From the NCBI RefSeq assembly GCF_000003815.2, contig NC_049992.1, positions 5,468,481 to 5,532,480 of the forward strand: a stretch of DNA of 64,000 bases. Reading direction: 5' to 3'. This document shows, one piece after another, positions 1 through 13,800 of this stretch (position 1 is its first letter; each line of letters opens with the position of its first letter). This DNA is from Branchiostoma floridae (lineage: Eukaryota; Chordata; Leptocardii; Amphioxiformes; Branchiostomatidae). The position numbers and the translations under genes are program-made. Below the pieces are notes generated by a model. The model was given only the letters and a program-made list of their open reading frames with translations, was not told where the DNA came from and made no database searches.

Positions 1-17
1 TAACCATTTGAATCGAT

Positions 18-164
18 TATGTGTATTCCATGAGAAGTGTAAATACTATGTAACTATATGTTGGCACCCAATATCAGCGCTACGCTGCCTGGGTTTGCCA
101 TTTAATGCATTGTCTGCAATTTCAATAAATCTAAATCTAAATTGTTGCAACGTTTATTGTTGTA
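18..164 (+). repeat. Dispersed repeat, LINE-tail-like, copy 1
   Basis: The segment shares the order 'tgtgtattc..atgaga..gtgtaaa', 'ttggcacc', 'atcag', 'gcattgtctgcaa.ttcaataaatctaaat' with 3461-3579 (same strand) and with the reverse complement of 24190-24304. Ending in a short repeated AATAAATCTAAAT tail is typical of non-LTR retrotransposon 3' ends. No coding part is attached, so the family is inferred only. Confidence 0.55.
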
Positions 165-471
165 AATCAGGATGTATCCTCGATTTGGTTTATCGATAAC
201 AAGGTCCTTCATTCACAATCAGCTACTAACTACGTACAATCAACAGCTAACGTTCCTCATAGCAATTCTGACTCGTTCTATTCCACACTGCAGCTGTCCT
301 GTCGCATGTAATGATGCGATCGCAAAACGTCAATAATTTACGTCTAAGTACGGTCCTACGAGTAGTGACAATAGTCATTCGTGAATAGTTTCATCAAGTT
401 GGTACGTCACTAAATGAAGAGAGTCTTTTCACATAGCCATTGCTTTATTCTAACCGACGTTTCGCTGACCG

Positions 472-545
472 TCTGTCACCTTCAGGGCAATTCTGACAGG
501 TCAACATTGTACTGATCAGAATTGCCCTGAAGAAGGTGACAGACA
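472..545. repeat. Short inverted repeat (hairpin)
   Basis: The arm GTCTGTCACCTTCAGGGCAA is followed about 35 bp later by its near-complete reverse complement TTGCCCTGAAGAAGGTGACA. Related wording occurs at about 20020-20045 (aggaaggtggcagatggtcac) and 8998-9030. It is probably a remnant of a repeat terminus; no gene is involved. Confidence 0.5.
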
Positions 546-904
546 TTCTTGTACTTATTACAAAACATTACGTTTTGGACCGCACTTATGCTAATCATTT
601 ACATTTGCAGTCCGCTGAGAGGAATTCAGGAATGAATTAGGATCTTTTAGTCAAATAGAATATAGCCCTCATTGGCTAAACATAAATGCAAGCAAATTTA
701 ATGACGTTTGAAAAAAATTGACTAGTTTTCAATTACTCAAAAGCGTTTAGTTAATATGATACTTACAGACAGACATGAAATACATACAGGTAATTTAAAT
801 CTGTAAGCAAAGACTGAATGCATCTACAGGACTCTTCAAAGACTGTAGAGACAGAACACAGTGGACGATGATGATGATGATGATGAATTTTCATCTCCCC
901 ACAG

Positions 905-1730
905 GGTGTTTTCTACCTTCTGTTCTCTGGCTTGGTGATTGGACTGATGGTAGCCGTTGCTGAAATCTCCTGGCACAGAAACCATCGCATCAAAAAGGTT
1001 AGCAGCGACCCTGAAAGCCTTAAGGTACGCGTACAGTGTGTTCATAACTTAATTTAAGGAGAGGTTTGTTGCAAACACAAGTTTGAGAGCTAATTGCAAG
1101 TACAAGAAGACATGTACATTTAAGAATAATGAAAATGATATAAAGACCTAAAATTGATGTTAAAATACACTCTGAAATATTTTTGTTGTGCTTGACCTAA
1201 CTTTTTTGACCGAGTGGAAGACGAATTTTCCAAAGTCCTCTATAATGCATGGTTTCTTCAAGTTGATTTAGTAATGATAATAATGGTAGTATATGACAGA
1301 GCAAGTGAGAATTTTGCGCTCGCTGCAAAACACTAGTGACCCGTTTCCTGTAAAATTGAGAGGTGAAATAACGCTTGCCTTCTGCTGATTTTAAAGTTAT
1401 AGTATTTATCAATCCTCTATCACAAATATACAAAACGTAATACTTATTACTGGTGTTTTTTTATATCATGTACTGTCTACGTAAAATGCTGACAACCGTT
1501 TGAAAGATACTCTACATGATGGCATGCCGGCACTTAGAAAACTTAGGTGAACAATTAAATTATTATGTTAACGTTCTACATTTTGCTAATTTATATCTCT
1601 GTGATTTTTACAGAGCCCAGACGTGAATGATCACAACAAACGGCCTCAACAGCCCAAGGATCACGCTATTCTCAGGGAGTGTCTTCAACTGGCGGAACAA
1701 GGAGAAATTCGTATCACTATTCAGAGATAA
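905..1730 (+). CDS. Ionotropic glutamate receptor A, last two exons (3' partial)
   Basis: Exon 905-997 (93 nt, phase 0) encodes the last membrane helix M4, beginning GVFYLLFSGLVIGLMVAVAE, with an acceptor AG before it and a GT donor after it. Exon 1614-1730 (117 nt) encodes a 38-residue cytoplasmic tail ending GEIRITIQR and TAA. Both exons match iGluR B in phase and content; the M4 exon is 93 nt in both genes and both tails carry LRECLQ..AE.GEIR..IQ. The tail is shorter than in B by about 11 residues. Ligand-binding and pore exons lie left of the window, so ligand and pore properties cannot be judged. The product is expected to be a ligand-gated cation channel subunit of the plasma membrane. 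It is the head-to-tail neighbour of iGluR B, consistent with tandem duplication. Confidence 0.85.
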
Positions 1731-3460
1731 AGCCATCAGAAAACGGACAACTGATGCACAAATGCACAATGTAAAAAGTACACGTCCCAACGACGTACAG
1801 ATACCTAGAATGAAATCCTTCAGGAATTCGTGCCTTCACTGCACGGCGACAGAGATGGTTAGGTCTATTTGCAGCATGTGGCACAGCGCCAAACTACAGT
1901 GAAGACCACAGTGAGCATGGACTTGTTTTAATTTTATTCGGTGCCTGGTAACATAAACAGGACTACAGCTTGTAAAGTATTGCCTACAGCGAAATAACAG
2001 ATATCATTACCATCTTATACTGGTAAGGGTGGTATCACGAACATTTACACATATCTTTAGCCACAGTTGGTGTTGGTCATTATTGACCGAAGGAGGCCAT
2101 ATATATTACATATCTAACCCAGTGATCTCTGGTAGCTTATCAACTGTTAACGGATTTTGTAACGAATCTAAATTTATACGTAAAAACGTTGATCCTACGC
2201 TGTAAACAACGTAAGTAACATAGATATTACATATCTTAGGAGAAAACTTACCTACGTCATTAGTAGTACGATCAAACGATGGGATACCAAAAGGACATAC
2301 TATCAGAGGAATGCAAGGCTGGATGGAAAATTGATTATCTCGAGATGATGGAGAAACTTTGAAGAGACATTGCCATTGGAGGTACCCTATGGGCATTGAA
2401 CTAACGTCGCCGTTTGTACACGTGAATCATTCCAGAATCTACCTGAAAGACCAAGTGGAGCCTACAAGCTGATATTGTGACACACATGTCTTAACCCATA
2501 GAGTTACCATGACAACGGGAAGCTGATGACCGATTCCACAAGGGTGTAGCCGCAGGCCCTGGTTTTGATTTTATCGTGTAGTTTCTGAGTGGTGGAGTAG
2601 GAAGACCCAGTTCTGATGATGTCCTAGAATACAGTTACGACGACAATGATATGACTACCAGTTTTATGGGGGAATGGGCTCGTTCGCAATTTTAAACATT
2701 GATTGCCTAATACAGGGGGCGCCGTGGACATCATCTCTCGGCATGAAAGAATTCAATGTTGAAAATGGCGTATCAGTGTAGCCCAATAATAAATGCGATG
2801 GCAGCTAGCTGCATAGGAGGCCATTTAAAAGCGTTGTATGCCTGCTCGATACAAATGTTTTCACATGTCCCCATCGACACATGCGGCCACGAGGGACAAC
2901 GAAAGCAGCGTGCATACTAAGGACTTTCCAGACTCACCATAAGACATTTATATAAGGATACAGCCTTAGATAAAGTTTTATTCTTATTGTATGGCATGAA
3001 CAATGTTCGCAAACACATATCATAATTAAAGGGCTGATGATGTTATCAATTCTATTCTGATATGGGAAGTATTATAGAATTGCAATAACTATGTTCTCAT
3101 CTGGTACAATCAAGATTATGCAATAAATACATAGCAATAAATGTACAGCAATTCCCTGTGTTAGCGTTTATATATGCTGCATTGTATACCTATTTCATCG
3201 TCAGCAAATAATCATTTATAATTACATATACGCTGGGAAGTGCATTTACACATACATACAAAATCGTATTTTATTTGACCAATATGTCATGAGATTTTGA
3301 TTTTACGTGCCAAAAGGGCCGTACACCGTGTAGTTGATGATAAAGATGTTCAAGCGAGTAAGGCTTTAGCTTGTGCTAAACAAGCCTATATATCAAGTCT
3401 AACTTATTTGCTACAAAAGAAGGTTGGAGAATTGTTGAAGTATGCGTTAAGTTGAGTTAG

Positions 3461-3579
3461 TTATGTGTATTCTATGAGATGTATAAACGTACATATGTGT
3501 TGGCACCCGATATCAGCTAAGCTACCTGATTTAGCCATATATATGGCATTGTCTGCAAATTCAATAAATCTAAATAATC
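3461..3579 (+). repeat. Dispersed repeat, LINE-tail-like, copy 2
   Basis: Same strand and order of motifs as 18-164, ending in a CAATAAATCTAAATAAT tail. The two copies differ by scattered substitutions and small indels, so they are old, independent insertions. Confidence 0.55.
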
Positions 3580-3942
3580 TCTCCTCGCTGTAAGGAACTG
3601 ATTTGGCCTCTTCCTAATACCTTCTGGCCGTTCACCTCAAACTCGAGAAAAAACTATCACCTTGCTCAATGCCTCTTATCAGTGTGAAAATCAGTCCAAT
3701 AGGGATATAGGATTTTTGGAAACTTATTATAGACCAGTGGTCATCGCACCTTGAACACCATGGTAGCAAACAGTTCTTAGTCTGCTGAGGATAAATGGTC
3801 AACCTTACACGTAGCATAAACTAACAGGAATAGGATGTTTACGTTTCTGTTGACTTCGAGATGTTATCCATCGATTCCAAGCTCCACCGGTTCTGACCGG
3901 CGGAGGCCAGATTAAGCCGGGTTACGTAAGGCTGCATTCATC

Positions 3943-4410
3943 GAGCTTCTGCATTTGTGTTGCTGAGATCTGCCCTGCGTGGGAGGATGCCATGGCTGTA
4001 CGTACGCTGAAGTCCAATAACTTCATCTTAGTCCAGACATGCTCTAGCCTTCACCCTAGGGATCTGGGAAGACACTGGTCTGGAAGGTGAAAGAAATGGG
4101 GGGGGGGGGGGGGTTGTTCTCCGTTTACCACTTTGTAGTATTGAACTATTACTTAGCGTCATTATGGTATACAGATTAGTATAACGTGCTCAGTTAATCT
4201 TCATATGAGGTGCCATTAACAAAGTCCGACCAGGCATCTCTATCTAGCATGGCGGCTACCAAGCTGTAGTCCTTTAAACAAACCCCCTCCTCGTTTAAAG
4301 TTAAAGGAAGACTGCTGTTGATAAGAAAGACCACACTATCATAATTATATACAGATGACATCTGCCTGCATTATTAAGTATCCTACTTTAATATCCAGGT
4401 TGCGAAAACG
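3943..4410 (+). repeat. Dispersed repeat pair, copy 1
   Basis: Shares long blocks with 7549-7890 in the same order, for example CATTTGTGTTGCTG, GCTGTACGTACG.TGAAGT, TTCATCTTAGTCCAGACATG, TATACAGATTAGTATAAC and GACTGCT.TTGATAAGA. It carries a run of 16 G. No open coding capacity or terminal repeats were recognised. Confidence 0.6.
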
Positions 4411-7400
4411 AATTTGTAAAGCGGACAAAGAAGCAAAACAATCAAAGATATGCTTGATATAGCGTAATGCTGCGTTTATCGAGCTTCAGTCGACAGAAGG
4501 AATAGATAATCGGTGATCTTTTACAGTTGGGGATTAATTGACATTGCTGGGGTCGACCTTCACCCGTCAGTGGAAGAGAGCAATTTGTTCCTGTAGTGCA
4601 GACACGGGCACGGAAAATCAATAAGTAGAAGTTACATTGTTTAAGTTGAGCATTATATCACATAGTTTATTTCAATGGAAACTCAATGATTCATATTGAA
4701 GGCATTATGTGCATTGTTATATTGTATGTGAAAATGAAAGAGAACATATTTATGAATTCACAAGCAGATTTTTGCGTTGTATAATTGTGTTTCTATAAAT
4801 TGAAGATGTGACAACATACAATGTTTCATCATGATGCACCGCGGTGTCTCTAGATGGATGACGGTTAGTCTCCACCAGACTGACCACGCTGTCTATTTTG
4901 GGAAGATAATTTGTCGGGGGGGGGGGGGGGGGGTTTGCTACCAGAGGAGTTGGCCGATCGGAGAGAAAACATTAACCTTAGCATGGACTGACTACCCTGG
5001 CTAATTTCCCGATTTTTTTTGCCGAAGTCTGCAATCTCCGCTCCCGGAATGCCTAGTGGAGGATAGATAACGGTATGACAATGGCAGAATTGCAGGTTAT
5101 ACAAAAACATATCACTTAGGGACTGATCTGACATAAATATGACATCATCATTACAAACTGTTCAGATTTGATGCGGTGGCAGGTACACAGCTCAAAGGAT
5201 ATGACGATTTTGCTTTCACGTGGTCTTTAACAATTCTCTTGACTATCATATTAATTCCTCTGAATTGAATATCAAAGGATGCGTTTAATTGTTCTTTCGG
5301 TGCTTCTTTGTGTGATTGTTTCGTTAATCGGATCTTATCAAATTCTCGTTTTTATCAAATTTGTTTAGTCAACGATTAAACTGTACTGCATTTCCTTGAC
5401 GGAACAACAAATATCCGCCAAAAATCACATAGTGTCAAAACTGGCATTTTACATATTTAGTATAGCGAACACGGGGTAAAGTCATTATGTAGTGCTAATT
5501 CAAATATAGTATGAACAATACGATAAATAGAGTATCATTTTCAAATTGCGTCTCTCATGCTTTTTGGCATGTTATATTATATTTGACAGGATGTGCTTAT
5601 CTTAACAAATAAAATTACTTTTTGGCGCACAATTTGGTGTAATTCCAATCTTTTCCAGTAGGCGGGGTCCCAGGTCAAGATTTTATCACTAAATAAAATA
5701 TGGACAGCAGTTAGCACCGATTTAAATGCCGTTGAAATACATCAGAAGCCTACGCGTTTCCAGTCGTCACCATCGTTTAAAAATCGACAACATTAGCACA
5801 GTTAGAATCAAACATGGTAGACCATCTGAAGTTATACTGTTTAAGGTTAAAAATAGATGAGAATAGATGAGAATGATTTATCTGTAAAACATCGCAGCCT
5901 AAAGGCTGAGTAGTTTAATACATTATGTATAAATATGTTATAAAGGAAAATAAATAATAGGGTCAAAAAGTAAACATCATCCAATAGAAATGATTTTTCA
6001 AATTAATTCCGTAATAAAAATTACAATCACAATATTATTTATTTTTATCAATAACGTCATGCGCACTTGTTTTGACTTCCCGATCCACCAATCGGGAGAA
6101 GGAAATACAAACAGGAGATTTTTTTTAGAAACCTGAACAAACACAGCAGACTGACAACAGAATGCAGACTGTGCCATACGTAAATATAACAGTGGGGAGC
6201 CATGCGGCCTGGCCACGCTGACAGCGCTCTGACCGCAGTTAATCAATATCAGACTCTGAATCATTTACGGTTGTCTGAGGAGCACCTAGTACCACGGGGG
6301 ACCACCATAGTTGTGTATGTATGAGGTTGTCACTTACTCCAGCGTACTATGATTGAAGACCCTTCGGCAGACGACAAACCACCTCCTCTGCAATCCATGG
6401 AACTGTGGGGTCGTCAGTTTACCATCCATAGCTGGCAGTACTGACTGTGATTACCTACAGGAACATTTGGGCCCTCCCCAGTACCGTTGGCTCGTAACTA
6501 TGGCCTGCTAAAATTGCTACTTCCGCCGATTTTGCAGCATTTGTTGAGACATATCAAGAATTAAGGTAAGATTATGCAATGTGTAGTGAAATATTGTTAA
6601 TCTTTTCGCGGATTGTGTGCCATGTTATATTTTCTTGCACGGGATATGCTATTTAAACAGTATGTATAGCTGCTTTCTTCAAAATGATAGAAAGCACAAT
6701 ATCCAAGTTTCGATGTAATCTTGTATATAAGGAGTTCACAGTACTGTCTAGCATGGTGTATCCCTTGGTAGGGGCAAGGATAGAATTCTAAGATGTACAA
6801 AAATATCTACATGGCTACAATAATCACCAATCTCGGAACCTCAATATCGTAATTGTGGGTTTACCATTGACATATCGTAAACGGTTAAAATATGCATTGC
6901 TTTTTTTTAGATTTTCCACAATTGTAGGGGGATTTACATAACAGGGGACAATATATGAACCTGGTGACCATACTTTAAGGTTTGATATTGCATGGAAGTA
7001 ATCGATCTTCCTAGATGAATTTTAAGTAAAAATATTTGATCGCGACTTGCAAAGAAATGGTAATCTAATGGTTATCATTTCAATCACTTACGTACAGATA
7101 TGGTATTGACTAATGACATGGCCTTTAAGCTTCCTAAAAGGATGAGCTAATCTAGTCGTGTGAACGATATATGCTTATTCCACTATAATCAGTGTTACTC
7201 GAACAGCCATCCCAGTTGATTGATACTGTAAACTACGACAAGCACTACCATGGCTCACCTTCCCACGCAAATGCTTACGATGTCAACCCTACAATTCATA
7301 TAAATGAAGTAGTATTAGTATGGTATGCGTCTTGCTTATGAAGGAGCTTGTATGCCAATAACAAGACAATAACGATGCCTCTGCCGATTTGGTACCTGAT

Positions 7401-7548
7401 AAACAAGACTGGACTGATAGAACTGTGAAACTTAATGCCATCGTGCTGTTGGATATTAATCTCTTATGGTGCCTTTTGCCAACACGAAGGAATTTCTCTG
7501 ACTCGCCGACAGTTGGCTGAGACTGGAATGGCAGGGTTGATATCGTAA

Positions 7549-7890
7549 TGCATTTGTGTTGCTGCGGGATCAGCCCTGTGCGAGAGGGCACTATTGCTGT
7601 ACGTACGTTGAAGTTCAATAACTTCATCTTAGTCCAGACATGCCGTTAAGCCTTTACCCTTGAGGTTCGTGAAGACTCTGGTCTGGAAGATAAGATAGAT
7701 GGGGGGCTCCGTTTGGCACTTATATATGAAATATCGAAAGGGGACTATTACTTACCATCACTATGTTATACAGATTAGTATAACATTTTAAGTTGAAAAA
7801 AGACTGCTATTGATAAGACCACACAAACATGATTATACGACTCACGTCTTTATCAAGTCTCCTACTTTTTTCATAGAAAATGTTGCAAAA
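7549..7890 (+). repeat. Dispersed repeat pair, copy 2
   Basis: Direct-orientation partner of 3943-4410 with the same ordered blocks but shorter spacers and a six-base G run in place of the long homopolymer. The pair is probably two copies of one uncharacterised mobile repeat. Confidence 0.6.
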
Positions 7891-8189
7891 AATTGTACAT
7901 AGAATGTACATAGTATACTATTCTATATAGTACATGTATATAGAATAATACTCTGTGTGTTCAGTCGTTTGTTCAACATTTCTCACCACTTAGATCTTAT
8001 TACAAAGCCCCAATTTCTTTGCTCATCGTCGAACACATCGTCGCCAGAGTCTTCGGGTGCTCGTGTCATGTCATCCATATAATGGAATAAGCCTGACCTA
8101 ATGGCCTTAAGCCGTGGCGTTAAAACCAATCCGTTATCATTGCAGAGCCGACCCCGGTTGACATATACCTTAGCCTAATCAAAGGGTGA

Positions 8190-8482
8190 TACTTAGTAGT
8201 CTCCGTTGCAGTCTTCGAACGGGCCTGGTTTTTAATTAAGGGCTGGTGGGGGGTTGGTTCGCGATTGTCAACGTTGGCTAGGTTCTCTTCTGCCAGGTCT
8301 AGACTGGGCGAAACTCGCTTTCACAGCAAACTTCCTTCCTCAACAAACTCCCTCCGTCGGCAAACTCCCTTTCCCGGTACAAGAGAGCCTAGCCAACGTT
8401 GAAAATAGCGAACAAATCAGCCCCCCCCCCCCCCCACAAAAAAACAGCCCCGTTCGAAGACTGCAATGGAGGCTAGATACTT
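8190..8482. mobile_element. Foldback-type MITE with long inverted arms
   Basis: The left arm (..TTGCAGTCTTCGAACGGG.. then ..TCAACGTTGGCTAGG) reappears reverse-complemented on the right (CCTAGCCAACGTTGAAAATAG, then CCCCGTTCGAAGACTGCAATG). Arms of roughly 130 bp enclose a short centre. A C homopolymer sits in the right arm opposite a G-rich stretch in the left arm. It has no coding capacity. Confidence 0.7.
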
Positions 8483-10530
8483 AAGGGATAGCTGTTTCTC
8501 TGGGAAAAATTTCTCCTGCTGTTAAAATATATTGCCCTTAATTTAGGCCCTCACAACGAAACAACTTTGTATCCCTGCTGGACGTATCTAGGTCATGGCC
8601 GTTAGAATCTGATAAATCATGTATTAGCAAGCACGTGCCTGCACTGCAAACATTTTGAACAAGAGACTTTTCATTAGCCAGGATGACGCGTGTGAGACAA
8701 AGTAAATGCCACGGGTAAAATACGGTTCCGCTATTATCGGTGCACATACACCGCACTGCAACAAACCTCTGGCCATTTAAAGCAAAGAAATCTCCACATC
8801 TGAGAGGAGAGCTGTATTGCGGCTGTCAGAGATTTAGCTGCAATGATGCATATAAACTGCTTTCAACGCTGCATACTCACTCGATTCTATTCACTTGAAA
8901 GTATGATGGAAAAAATGCATTCACCTATGCCAGGTGCGGTGCTGTTGATCAGCTTATCAGAACCATATCAGGCGCAGCATCCAACAATAAGTGAATAGAC
9001 GTTTCGACAATCTGTCGCCATCCTCTGGGCAATTACAAGAGGAGTCCACCCATATCTGCAGTGCAAAGTCATTCAGTGAGAATATCAAACTTCGGAAAAA
9101 TAAAATATAATTTCATCACGAAGCCGTTCAGGACAAGCTTTGACAGTTTCCGGTCAAATTCATTGAAATGATGGATTACCAAAAAATGTTTTCAGCTGCC
9201 AATACTTCCCTAAATGATGATAAATTTATGTTTTGCTGTGGTGCTTTCCGATTACAAAGGATAGAGAGTAGTTACGCCTTTGATCACCGCATGCGGCAAA
9301 CGAGGTACATGTTCCATCCATTACTGTACGTTGTATTCAGGGATCAAGCCCATTGTGGTAGTTAATAATTAATATATAGCCCACTGACCGCAACACATGT
9401 TTAAAATGTTAAAATGTGTTGTAATATGATTTCGCTTACAGACACGGATACGTCGGTTTACAGTCCAGACCACTGAAATGGCATGTTGTTATATTTGGAG
9501 TCCGTTTGTTTCTATATGCAGACTTCCTAGCGCGATGGCAGTAACAGCCCGCGAGAATTGCTGCATTTTGCACAGATAGAGAGACTTGGTGTTGCCTGGG
9601 CTGTACTGTACACATTTATGTGCCAAAATATGAAATGACACGTCGATGAAGGATAGACATCCAGGTAATAAGATACGCAAAAAGCAGTTACTCAAGGCAT
9701 CAAACTGGATATGCAATTTTGGAAACGGTCAAAACCGTTTCCCAAATCATATCCAGTTGGTTGAGTGACTGAGTTTTGATGAAATTTTGGCGTAAAGGGC
9801 AATGACTCTTGTTGGCATTTATCCAGATAGAGGGATCTGGACTGATGAAGATGGTGGAGCACCCGAGTGTGACCTTTTTCATAGCTGGCAATAAAACTTG
9901 GCTTTGGCTCTCATGTACAACATAAATGTGCAGTGATGGAAGTACGTTAAACGTGCCTTGATTGTAATGGTGATGATGATGCTGGGTCATTGATGTGTAT
10001 ATATGTAAGAGGCCAGATGGCAAAGCTAAGAAAAAAATATGATTTTCATAACATTCATACCATTAGGCTCCCTCTTGTTCTGCCAAAATTACCAGTTCTA
10101 ATCATCTACATGTTTTTATGAACTTGTACAATTATATAATATTAAAGAAACAGAATGAACATCTTGATACTGCTTTTTAATGCAATGAAAGAAGAAGAAC
10201 TTGCCGCAAGACGTATGTGCATGGTATTTCTTTCGCCGAAGGAATAGTAATCTAATCTATTCCGTACGTGAACATGAACATTTTATCTCGTACCGGCGGC
10301 TTGAATGTCAGCACGTCAAATCCATTCCACTGAACATAAACCTGGCTCAACCTAACGGAACGTAATACATCTGCCTTCGGGTTGGATTTTAACGGTTGGA
10401 GAAAGTCGTTTTGCTTCAGTCATATTCAGTAGAAAATTTCAAACGGGGAAAATGGGGCCCAGAGTCTTATGCGATATGCGATAGATATCCCCATCATCAT
10501 CATTTGGTGGTCAAAACTTTAAGTGCTCAC

Positions 10531-10880
10531 TGCCTTTGTCCTCCAGCCCTTTCTATCTCATATAGCTCAGTTTGGCAGATCGTCAAATAGGCTGATATGT
10601 TTGTATGGCCATACTTTGGTGCCCACAGAAGTACATTACTGATGACATTCCCTTCGCTCCATGTCCAGCGAAACGTATCCTTCTTTCAAATGTTCACTAG
10701 TAATGGAGGCCTCAATGCCTTTGTCCTCCAGCCCTTTCTATCCCACATAGCCCAGCTTGGCAGTCACCCAGGCCTGACTTTGGTGCCCACAGAAGTAAAT
10801 TCATTTGCTCATCCAGGAATGTTCAGCGAAACGTAACGTTATCCTTTTCTCAAATATGACTTCAGTGATGGGGGCCTCAT
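10531..10880. repeat. Diverged tandem duplication, period about 186 bp
   Basis: TGCCTTTGTCCTCCAGCCC followed by TTTCTATC.CA.ATAGC.CAG.TTGGCAG starts at 10531 and again at 10717. Both copies continue with TTTGGTGCCCACAGAAGTA and AGCGAAACGTA. A reverse-strand open frame (10801-11127) overlaps the second copy but has no recognisable domain. Confidence 0.7.
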
Positions 10881-13800
10881 AAAGCAGTTCCTTTATGGGA
10901 TAATTTTTACAGCAGACATTTAGGGCAGCACGTAGCAGCTTTGTATAGCTGCCATCACGTTTTCTGGTTCTCTTGAGTAGTTTTGGACAGGTCTGTGGGT
11001 TCTTTGAGTGGCAAAGATGAATGCCTAAGACTACTGGCACTGTGAGATAAGCATACGCTACCACGAATAATTCATTTGGTTCAACCGTTTCAGTACGGTT
11101 CAGTACGATTAAGTCATATGTCAACATTTCCTAGTTCCTACATTTTGATCTATGTTGAAAACTTTACATTTTACTTGGGTCCATGACGAAACAACTTGCT
11201 ATGTGACGAAACATACTAAAGCGAACTGACAATGTGGCGAAACGTCCTGTAACCGATGTAGACAGGCGGACTGAGTACAGAATTTCTAGTTTGCAATTTC
11301 AGTATATAGTATTGTGAAAATCCCTTTAGAAAAATACGTTTTAGGGAAGATCTACTGGTGGGGCAAGAAAATCATTTCGATATTTTCGAATGGCACTTCA
11401 AAATACACGCCTTGGGTCTGAACCTCGTTGGTGTACTTGAAAGTAAATAAAATTTAACAGAGCCGCTGAAAATCCAGCGAGAGAGGCAGTGTTGAACGCC
11501 AAGCTAGTACAAATCTGCTTTAACATGGTTGAAGAATGGAAATGATCTTTTAAAAGCTATAATGGATGAGATAGAAACCAATTTGTTCCTGCTTTGACCT
11601 TGAATTTGGGTTGCTTCAGATTACATTCGGAAATGCACTGCAAAAATCGATTCAGAAGTAATCTGTTATAATAGTCTTGTACAAGCTTAAAAGCTTGTGC
11701 AAGGATATAGCTGACGGTTTATGAATGAAAGATGCTGTATATAGGAAAATTATGCAATATCTACAAATATTTCAGTAATTTGGTAGCCTGGTTACCATTA
11801 TCATCCCGTCGGCGTAGGGGCGCTTTAGTCATCCCAATCTGCTGATCAAAAGCCTGTTTCTGTTAGCATGTATTTTCAGCTGGCACTGAAACTTTAACCA
11901 ACCCCGTAAACATTCCCCGGCGAGTGCTGTTGAACTGGGCGGATGGTCTGCTCCCACACTCCCGTAGACATAGCGGTGAACTCCCGATGGTTTGATTACG
12001 AGGTTGGTATTTTGCACATTTCCATTGTATACTGGACAAAGTTAGTTTTTCTAAGTTTTCTATAATTTCCATTTTGATTGGTGAGCGTTATGCTGAATTT
12101 AGATATGTTTTTAGATATCTGGGATTTTATGTGTTTCGGCAACTCCGGGGTCAGTTCCACCTTCAAACTGCAGGAAAAGTCTCAGTTAAACGAGTATTAA
12201 CATTACCCATACTTGGGTACACCAATTGAGTGTACATGTCCAGGGCACAAGATACAGGCAAAACGGGAATTCTACTGAGAAGTACATGCTCATACACCAG
12301 GAGGCAAAAAATGACCTTGACCTCTTTTCCCTGCACCTACCCTTGTACAAAATATCCCTTCAGAGGTTTCTATATAAGCTATGTTGACTTCGAATGTACA
12401 CAAACACAGACACATAGACCCATGCACCATAACCTCAACAATATCTTAATTTTTATGGACTAAGAAAGACCATAGCAAGCTATATAAACCACTGTACCCG
12501 CCCCTATGATGATTGACATAACTGGCTGTGTACATGTATGTGGGTCAAACGTGTTATTGATATTCCGCTATGGAAAATAGGTCATTCAAAAGCGTACTTA
12601 TGTCATAAAGCGTTGAAGTATGTCACAAATGGCATACCCCGGTGACATGGCTGTATCCTTGCTATGACATAAACATGCAGCAAAGGCACGTTTATAGACC
12701 TAAATGTGACGACGTAAGGTCACGGATGACGCTTCTCATCACAACTGACTTCCAAACATGGTCTGGAGGTCATCGTTTGCCGTGTGTGATGGTGGATTCA
12801 GTAACACGTTTATACATAACGGGACCGTTATGAAAGCATTGCATGCTTTCTATTTATATATTTCCAGTCGAAATCACGAGACATCACAGTACCCGGGGTC
12901 TCGCCTAGTAGTGGCCATAGCTTCGACGTCTACACACTTTTACCTGAGGAAAGAAATTTCAACAGCGCAGCTCTCAAGTAACGACAAGGTCAGATTGTTA
13001 CACCCCCATGTTCCCACACCCCTACGCCCCACAACACCCCTCTTACCGACATTCCTAGCCCTATGCTTTGCTCCCGATGATTTGGTTACCATACTAACCC
13101 TACATGCACGAGACTGTACCATTATACGACCACATTTGGAAAGCATTTATTCAAGCCTACTACTAGTTGAGGTAGGCCTACTAGCGAATTATGGTCGGGT
13201 GTTAGGCAGTCTAGAGTCTATGGGCTGTTCTGGTAACATGTTTTCACGTCCTTCACTAGGAGAAGAAATAAATCAGACGCACAAATCATACCTGGTCCAA
13301 AACCTTTCATGAAGGTAGCTACATGTACAATTCACATCCCCACTGAAGTGTTATGCATTAGGCCGAAAGTGCAAACATTGCATGCGGTCCAAAATTGAAT
13401 CACACAATCAGGCCTTCGCCACATCCATGAGTAATGATATAATCACCCAGTAGCTTCCCAAAGGGCTAAAATTCCTCTAAACAAATCATTGATCCCATCT
13501 GTTGGCCAGTAACTATATCACGGATTCATTAAAGCCGTGAATAGGCTAAAGGTTAATAAGGGGTGTTCATTGGATCATTGATTTTGCAATTATCTCATTT
13601 GTTCTTTCTCGTCTTCTTACGCCCCATGCTTTAATCAAGGATTCTGACTAGTCGACTAGTCCAGTATCTGCTGAGTATTGATACCTTCATACAAATTGAG
13701 GTATTGCTATTGGGGTGTCTGTCTGCCTGTTCGCATTCCAAGTATTTGAAGTCATAAAGTTTGCACCACTGAATTCGAATGGATTGTAATGACAATACAT

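Larger units (their letters stand above)
1..904. other. Intron of iGluR A; no exon seen
   Basis: This stretch precedes the M4 exon of the first receptor and is read as its intron. I looked for the preceding exon, which should encode a Trp-Trp motif and a conserved Cys as in iGluR B at 23177-23306, and found none. It contains the LINE-like tail and a hairpin at about 472-545. Confidence 0.5.

Noticed and set aside
10801-11127. 108-codon minus-strand frame
   Set aside because: Overlaps a tandem duplication whose other copy is not open in the equivalent frame; no domain recognised.
12758-13312. 184-codon plus-strand open frame, the longest outside recognised genes
   Set aside because: Starts and stops arbitrarily, shows no domain or splice-compatible homology, and has low-complexity Pro/Leu stretches; treated as chance.
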